Assembly: GCA_037045225.1 (NCBI GenBank)
Contig: JBAOHZ010000009.1
Coordinates: 248,001-312,000, forward strand
Source of the DNA: Nitrospira sp.
GTDB lineage: Bacteria; Nitrospirota; Nitrospiria; Nitrospirales; Nitrospiraceae
Length of the DNA: 64,000 nucleotides
Direction of reading: 5' to 3'
Part shown: positions 60,091 through 64,000 of the stretch, piece after piece
Position numbering within the stretch: the first letter of the stretch is position 1
How the letters are laid out: each line of letters starts with the position of its first letter
The notes under the pieces: model-generated
Database searches by the model: none
Told to the model about the DNA's origin: nothing
What the model saw: only the letters and a program-made list of their open reading frames with translations
Program-made: the position numbers and the translations under genes

Positions 60091-61512
60091 ATGGGCGGAC
60101 GGCCCCGATGTGAGCGACATGACCTGCTCTGGTTCGCTGCGGCCATCTTGAGTCTCTGCGCAACCACACCTGCGGCAGCGGCAGGCACCGCTACGGCTCG
60201 ACACCAGCAGCCGGAAGCCTCCAGCATGACCGTTCATGTACCGATTCCAATGACCACCCTGGCCGAGCCCTACGCCAGCATTCATCAGACGCTCACCGCA
60301 CATCGAAACTCACACAAGGATTGGGTGGCACTGGGCGGAGGCACCGGATTCTTGAAGTACCGGGTCTGGCCGGGAGAACAGAGCTCGACGACAACCGGAG
60401 TTCGCCTCCTGTCCCAATCCAGCTTTCCGTTCGGCGTGGAATATGCCAAGCAGATCAACGGCACGGTGACGAAGATCGCCGACTGCGGCCAACAGGATGC
60501 CTCAACGGGCACAGGCCGATTATCGGTGACACTGGCAACCACCTTGACGCAAGGCCGCGCCTACACCCTGTTGCCTGCGAGCAGCGTGACTGCGGTCGAA
60601 GCGAACCGGCCCTGCCGGCTCTCCGAACAGGGCGTGGATACAGCGCCTCTGATGGCGCAGGTCTATCGTAGTGAGCTACAGGGAATCCTGCCGACGGTGG
60701 ACCGGAAGGCCGGCGCCCTCGTGACACTGAAGCCCGCCGTCGCACAGGTGTGGAAGGACTTGCAAGAGCCCTTGCTGTTGGATGAAGCGGAAGGGGTCTG
60801 GCTCCAACTGAATCCTGAAGCAATCGGCCCAGCCGGAATCGAAACACTCTCGGGTACGCCAACCGCCGGGTACGGCGTGACGGCCAGACCGACTGTAGTG
60901 CGTGGCACCAAGCCCCTGTCACGACCTCTTGCTCTCCCCGACCTGCAGTCTCAGTTTCATGACGATGGTTTTCACGTCGCCTTCGCCCTTCAAGTCCCGA
61001 TCGAGGAAGCCAATCAACGGCTGCGCGAAGCAGTGGTCGGACAGGAATGGTCACTGGGCGTCGGCACAATCAAGATCGTGGGGGCGACATTGTACCCACT
61101 GGGCAATCAAGTGGGAGTGGAACTCATCCTGCGAGGCTTGCTGCCGCTCACACTTCGGTTGAAAGGAACGCCGGCGTATGACGAATCGACGGGAAGAATT
61201 TTGTTCCGAGACGTCGACTACACGATCAAGGAACGCACGCCGGCCACGGACCTAGCCGAAGAGTGGTTACATGAGCCTCTGCGTAATGAGTTGGCGGGAA
61301 GATTGGTGTTCCCCGTTCGAGAGGAACTGGACCTGATGCGACAGGCGCTGGAGAAGGGATTGAATCGCAACCTGACGGGAGGGCGCTTACGCGGCACGGT
61401 CAGCCGGTTGTCCCTCGAGGCGCTGACGGTGCAGACCGCCAGCCTCTCGGTGCGATTCAAAACTGAGGGCATGCTCCACTACGACGCCCATGCGGACATC
61501 GCCGCGCCATAA
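60091..61512 (+). CDS. DUF4403-family secreted protein
   Basis: A 473-residue protein with signal peptide LLWFAAAILSLCATTPAAAA and then SSMTVHVPIPMTTLAEPYASI, followed by paired beta-rich repeats: an N-terminal half up to about residue 230 and a similar C-terminal half (ATLYPLGNQVGVELILRGLLPLTLRLKG). This fits DUF4403, a poorly described periplasmic or outer-membrane-associated family with a lipid-binding-like fold. The function is unknown. The ATG at 60091 has GGAG eight bases before it and keeps the signal peptide; an ATG at 60022 would add 23 residues ahead of it. It is transcribed after alr and converges with the MTH1187-like gene. Confidence 0.65.
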   Translation: MGGRPRCERHDLLWFAAAILSLCATTPAAAAGTATARHQQPEASSMTVHVPIPMTTLAEPYASIHQTLTAHRNSHKDWVALGGGTGFLKYRVWPGEQSSTTTGVRLLSQSSFPFGVEYAKQINGTVTKIADCGQQDASTGTGRLSVTLATTLTQGRAYTLLPASSVTAVEANRPCRLSEQGVDTAPLMAQVYRSELQGILPTVDRKAGALVTLKPAVAQVWKDLQEPLLLDEAEGVWLQLNPEAIGPAGIETLSGTPTAGYGVTARPTVVRGTKPLSRPLALPDLQSQFHDDGFHVAFALQVPIEEANQRLREAVVGQEWSLGVGTIKIVGATLYPLGNQVGVELILRGLLPLTLRLKGTPAYDESTGRILFRDVDYTIKERTPATDLAEEWLHEPLRNELAGRLVFPVREELDLMRQALEKGLNRNLTGGRLRGTVSRLSLEALTVQTASLSVRFKTEGMLHYDAHADIAAP

Positions 61513-61520
61513 TACGCGCC

Positions 61521-61829
61521 CTAGCTCTTCAGTTTTCGCTTCAGCTGCGACTCCACACTCGACACCTTGCTCGACAAGCGGCCCTTCGGTCCCTTGCGGT
61601 AATCGATCTTGATGCTGCAGGACACGCGATTGCAGTCTTTGCGCATGCGCATGTAGCACTTCTTGACGACCGCCATGACCTCGTCCCATTCCCCTTCAAG
61701 CACGGTACCCATCGGATTCAGCCGATAGTCCACACCGCTCTTGTCGATAATATCCAACGAGCGTGACACGTATTTGCTCACGCTCTCACCCTTGCCCAGC
61801 GGCGACATACTGAATTCCAGCAACACCAT
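61521..61829 (-). CDS. MTH1187/YkoF-type thiamine-binding-like protein
   Basis: A 102-residue protein: VLLEFSMSPLGKGESVSKYVSRSLDII, YRLNPMGTVLEGEWDEVMAVVKKC, and RVSCSIKIDYRKG. This is the MTH1187/DUF77 fold, of which some members bind thiamine. Its role is not established. The C-terminal Lys/Ser-rich tail is typical. It has AGGAG nine bases before the ATG. It converges with the DUF4403 gene, the stops being eight bases apart. Confidence 0.82.
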   Translation of the reverse strand: MVLLEFSMSPLGKGESVSKYVSRSLDIIDKSGVDYRLNPMGTVLEGEWDEVMAVVKKCYMRMRKDCNRVSCSIKIDYRKGPKGRLSSKVSSVESQLKRKLKS

Positions 61830-61881
61830 GTTCGATAACTCCTGGCTGTCAGTCGACAGCGGTCAGACTTGCGGCGCTTTC

Positions 61882-62535
61882 TTACGACTCACCTTTCACG
61901 CCTGATGCAGCCGTGGCCCGTTGATCCAGCCACACCTTCGGATATTGCACCTTGCCCAAGAGCCGGAATCCATCCAGCGCCTCACGCAGGAGCGCGCGGC
62001 GTTTCTCGGCGTCCGGTTCGTTGGCCCTGGCCTGCTCGCGGAGCTGCCCGAGCCAATCGACGAACGCGACGAACTCGCTGTCCAAAATACGCTCGAGATC
62101 TTCCTTCATGAATCCGGAAAGCGCCGGCGCCTGCCCGCTCGAACTGATCGCCACACGCACATGACCAGAGCTGACGACAGCCGGCATCACCACGTTCGAG
62201 ACATCGGGCTGGTCGACCGACCAGATTAGAAACTTCTGTTCGCGAGCCAATCGGATGAGCGAGGTGGAGAGCTCGCGATCATCTCGGATCGTGTTCAAGA
62301 CCAGAATGACCGCCTCCAGATCGTTCGCGCGGAAGTGGCGTCCACGATGAATGATCTTGGCCGAAGCGGCCAGTTTACGAAGCACTTCGTGCAGGGTGGG
62401 ACTGATCACCGTCACCTTCGCGCCCGACTCCAGGAGCCGCTGCACTTTATCTGCCGCTTCCTCATCACCACCGATCACCAGGACCGGCCACCCACGCACA
62501 TCGAGTGAAATTTGAAACCCGGGATTTGCAGCCAT
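61882..62535 (-). CDS. Met8/CysG-N-like precorrin-2 dehydrogenase / ferrochelatase
   Basis: A 217-residue protein. FQISLDVRGWPVLVIGGDEEAADKVQRLLESGAKVTVIS is the NAD-binding entry of the CysG-N/Met8 family, FLIWSVDQPDVSNVVMPAVV carries the Asp used in both activities, and VAISSSGQAPALSGFMKEDLE is the usual substrate-site segment. It oxidises precorrin-2 and inserts iron to make sirohaem. The first methylation step is supplied by the cobA-hemD fusion. It is of stand-alone type, not fused to a methylase. Gene order separates it from the hem operon by about 14 kb. Confidence 0.88.
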   Translation of the reverse strand: MAANPGFQISLDVRGWPVLVIGGDEEAADKVQRLLESGAKVTVISPTLHEVLRKLAASAKIIHRGRHFRANDLEAVILVLNTIRDDRELSTSLIRLAREQKFLIWSVDQPDVSNVVMPAVVSSGHVRVAISSSGQAPALSGFMKEDLERILDSEFVAFVDWLGQLREQARANEPDAEKRRALLREALDGFRLLGKVQYPKVWLDQRATAASGVKGES

Positions 62536-62708
62536 TTGAATTCATCCTCCAACAAATCGACAACCACGTGAGTGCGTATCATACAACAGCTGATTTGACA
62601 GGGTAAACCCGCTCCGCCATTCCCCTTTGTGACTGGAGCTGGGTATAATGCGCCCGCAGTTCAAGGCAGAAACTCTCGGGCTCATGCTGCGCAACAAAGG
62701 AGTCTATT

Positions 62709-63161
62709 GTGGCTGGATATACAGGACGATCCCTGGCGATGGCCGGAGGGATCATCGGCATCGCGGCCGTCGCGGCCTATTTCGGCATCGCCCACATCGG
62801 GGAGCCGGATCAAGGCGGCGGATCGATTGCCGGGCAGGTACAGATTGCGCCCAACCTAGTCGACCAGGTCAAACCGACCGATGTGCTGTTCGTCATTGTG
62901 CGGCGGCCGACCGGGCCACCGAGACCCATCGCCGCCAAACGAATCGACGCACCGAAATTTCCGGTGCAGTTTGAGATCACAAGTGCCGATGTCATGGTCC
63001 AGGGCACCGAGTTGAAGGGCATGGTGGATGTGATTGCGCGTCTGGATCGCGACGGCCAGGCCGGCCAGGCGCAACCGGGCGATATGGAGGGACGTTACCC
63101 GAAGAATCCGACGTTACCGGGAGGAAAGGACGTGAACATTACCATCGACAAGGTGTACTAA
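62709..63161 (+). CDS. Stand-alone CcmI/CycH C-terminal-domain-like periplasmic protein
   Basis: A 150-residue protein with one N-terminal membrane segment (MAGGIIGIAAVAAYFGIA) and a periplasmic domain: IAGQVQIAPNLVDQVKPTDVLFVIVRRP, PPRPIAAKRI, FPVQFEITSADVMV, and PGGKDVNITIDKVY. This is the order of the C-terminal domain of CcmI/CycH, which binds apocytochrome c in system I maturation; the TPR part is absent. It may serve cytochrome c assembly or another periplasmic process. The GTG is preceded by AAAGGAG. A TATAAT lies 60 bases upstream (62644-62649) with a poor -35. Confidence 0.7.
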   Translation: MAGYTGRSLAMAGGIIGIAAVAAYFGIAHIGEPDQGGGSIAGQVQIAPNLVDQVKPTDVLFVIVRRPTGPPRPIAAKRIDAPKFPVQFEITSADVMVQGTELKGMVDVIARLDRDGQAGQAQPGDMEGRYPKNPTLPGGKDVNITIDKVY

Positions 63162-63251
63162 CCCTGGCGACATATACGAGGCTCACGGTTCAATGCGCAA
63201 TGGAGAAGAGAAGCTATTGCCCATTGCAAAGTGACCAGTAAAAATCGACGG

Positions 63252-63797
63252 CTACGGCTCGGCGGGGTCCGCGTCCAGCTCGAGGTTCCAGTAGAGATAG
63301 TCCCGCCAGCTTTCCGGCGTATTCCGGATCCCGATGGTAATTGTCACGGTGGGACTCCAGCGCGGCTTCACGGGTTTCTTGATCAGACGCATGTTGGCTT
63401 CTTCCGGCGTCCGTCCGCTCTTCCGATTATTGCATCGCCAGCAGGCCGTGACGATGTTCTCCCAGGTCTTCCGTCCGCCTTTGGCAATCGGCACGACATG
63501 GTCGAACGTGAGCTCCTCGGTACGGAACTTGTGTTTGCAGTACTGACAGCAATAGCCGTCGCGCGTAAAAATGTTGATACGGGAAAACTTCACCGCGCGA
63601 TGGCTATCCTTCAGCTTCACCAGCTTCAGAAGGCGCATCACCGAGGGGAGCTTGATCGAGATCGAGATACCGTGGATTTGGCGATCGTAGACTTCGAGGA
63701 CTTCGACCTTCCCCTGCCAGAGCAGAGTAATGGCCTTTTGCCAATGCAGGACACGAAGCGGTTCATAGGTGGAGTTGAGCAACAAGGTCATTTCCAT
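63252..63797 (-). CDS. HNH endonuclease
   Basis: A 181-residue protein. The central HNH motif is YCCQYCKHKF (CxxC), ELTFDHVVPIAKGGRKTWENIV (His and Asn) and CWRCNNRKSGRTPEEA (CxxC), a zinc-supported beta-beta-alpha nuclease fold. The N-terminal 75 residues (LLLNSTYEPLRVLHWQKAI) are the usual companion of this widely distributed family (McrA-like, common in many bacteria). It is probably a housekeeping nuclease of unknown target; no restriction methylase is next to it. GGAG lies five bases before the ATG. The 200 bases upstream to the window end contain no recognised gene. Confidence 0.88.
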   Translation of the reverse strand: MEMTLLLNSTYEPLRVLHWQKAITLLWQGKVEVLEVYDRQIHGISISIKLPSVMRLLKLVKLKDSHRAVKFSRINIFTRDGYCCQYCKHKFRTEELTFDHVVPIAKGGRKTWENIVTACWRCNNRKSGRTPEEANMRLIKKPVKPRWSPTVTITIGIRNTPESWRDYLYWNLELDADPAEP

Positions 63798-64000
63798 AGT
63801 GGCTCCGGCGATCTCCTATGAGTGCACTATTTAGAGGATAGCAAATGACGGCGCTGTTGTGGTCCTTCCCTGAAAATCCCTGCTCAATCTATGCCATATG
63901 CAGCCAATGAAATCAAGCGCTTACGAAATATTCCCACCATGTCACACAATCTTGAGACGACTTGTACCTCGCTGTAACCCGTAGAGGAACCGCATGGATT

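Overview
The window looks like chromosomal DNA of a Gram-negative, moderately GC-rich bacterium, most likely Nitrospira or a close relative (phylum Nitrospirota). This is an inference from the combination of a fused cobA-hemD in a hemA/hemC/hemB operon, a UpxY-type NusG paralogue at the head of an exopolysaccharide operon, tandem DUF151 nucleases and a short EF-Ts. No lineage marker such as nitrite oxidoreductase is present, so the genus is not proven.

Region 1 (1-20472, all minus strand) is one long exopolysaccharide or surface-glycan operon, read from 20472 down past base 1. In transcription order it holds: a NusG/UpxY-type antiterminator; a lone IS3 OrfA-like helix-turn-helix protein; two short polysaccharide-export (OPX) proteins; an outer-membrane beta-barrel; an ABC-2 permease and a Wzt-like ATPase with a C-terminal extension; a hexapeptide acyltransferase; a secreted glycoside-hydrolase-like protein; GT2 and GT4 glycosyltransferases; two methyltransferases; a DUF2334 deacetylase-like protein; an asparagine synthetase-type amidotransferase; an O-antigen-ligase-like membrane protein; a GT39-like protein; and a GT4 gene cut by the window edge. 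A divergent NarL/LuxR-type regulator with an atypical receiver (21004-21711) sits across a roughly 530-base leader that carries inverted repeats.

Region 2 (21712-32355) begins with a gene-poor stretch containing a C13 tract and a terminator-like element. It then has tRNA-Gly(CCC) and tyrS-comEA-like-lpdA-gcvH as a tight operon with its own near-consensus promoter. A TPR/PgaB-like lipoprotein, ndk, mtnA, a DegT/StrS aminotransferase and another GT4 follow, all on minus.

Region 3 (32356-48491, minus) is a housekeeping super-operon read from 48491 downward: HemX/CcsA-like protein, hemA, hemC, cobA-hemD, a CBS protein, hemB, ribF, tilS, hpt, ftsH, folP, glmM, comEC. A strong sigma70-like promoter lies just upstream.

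Region 4 (48556-64000, mostly plus) holds a divergent RsmI-like methylase, a TusA-like protein, a secreted protein of unknown function with exceptionally strong expression signals, tRNA-Leu(CAA), a YggX-like protein with two CxxC pairs, tandem DUF151 nucleases, rplM-rpsI, argC-argJ, rpsB-tsf-pyrH-frr-alr, a DUF4403 protein, an MTH1187-family protein, a Met8-like siroheme enzyme, a stand-alone CcmI-C-terminal-like protein and an HNH endonuclease.

The most interesting system is the glycan operon. Two short OPX proteins next to an outer-membrane beta-barrel, upstream of an ABC exporter, suggest a composite outer-membrane translocon driven by an ABC pathway and controlled by a dedicated processive antiterminator. 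No CRISPR array, prophage or complete insertion sequence was seen.
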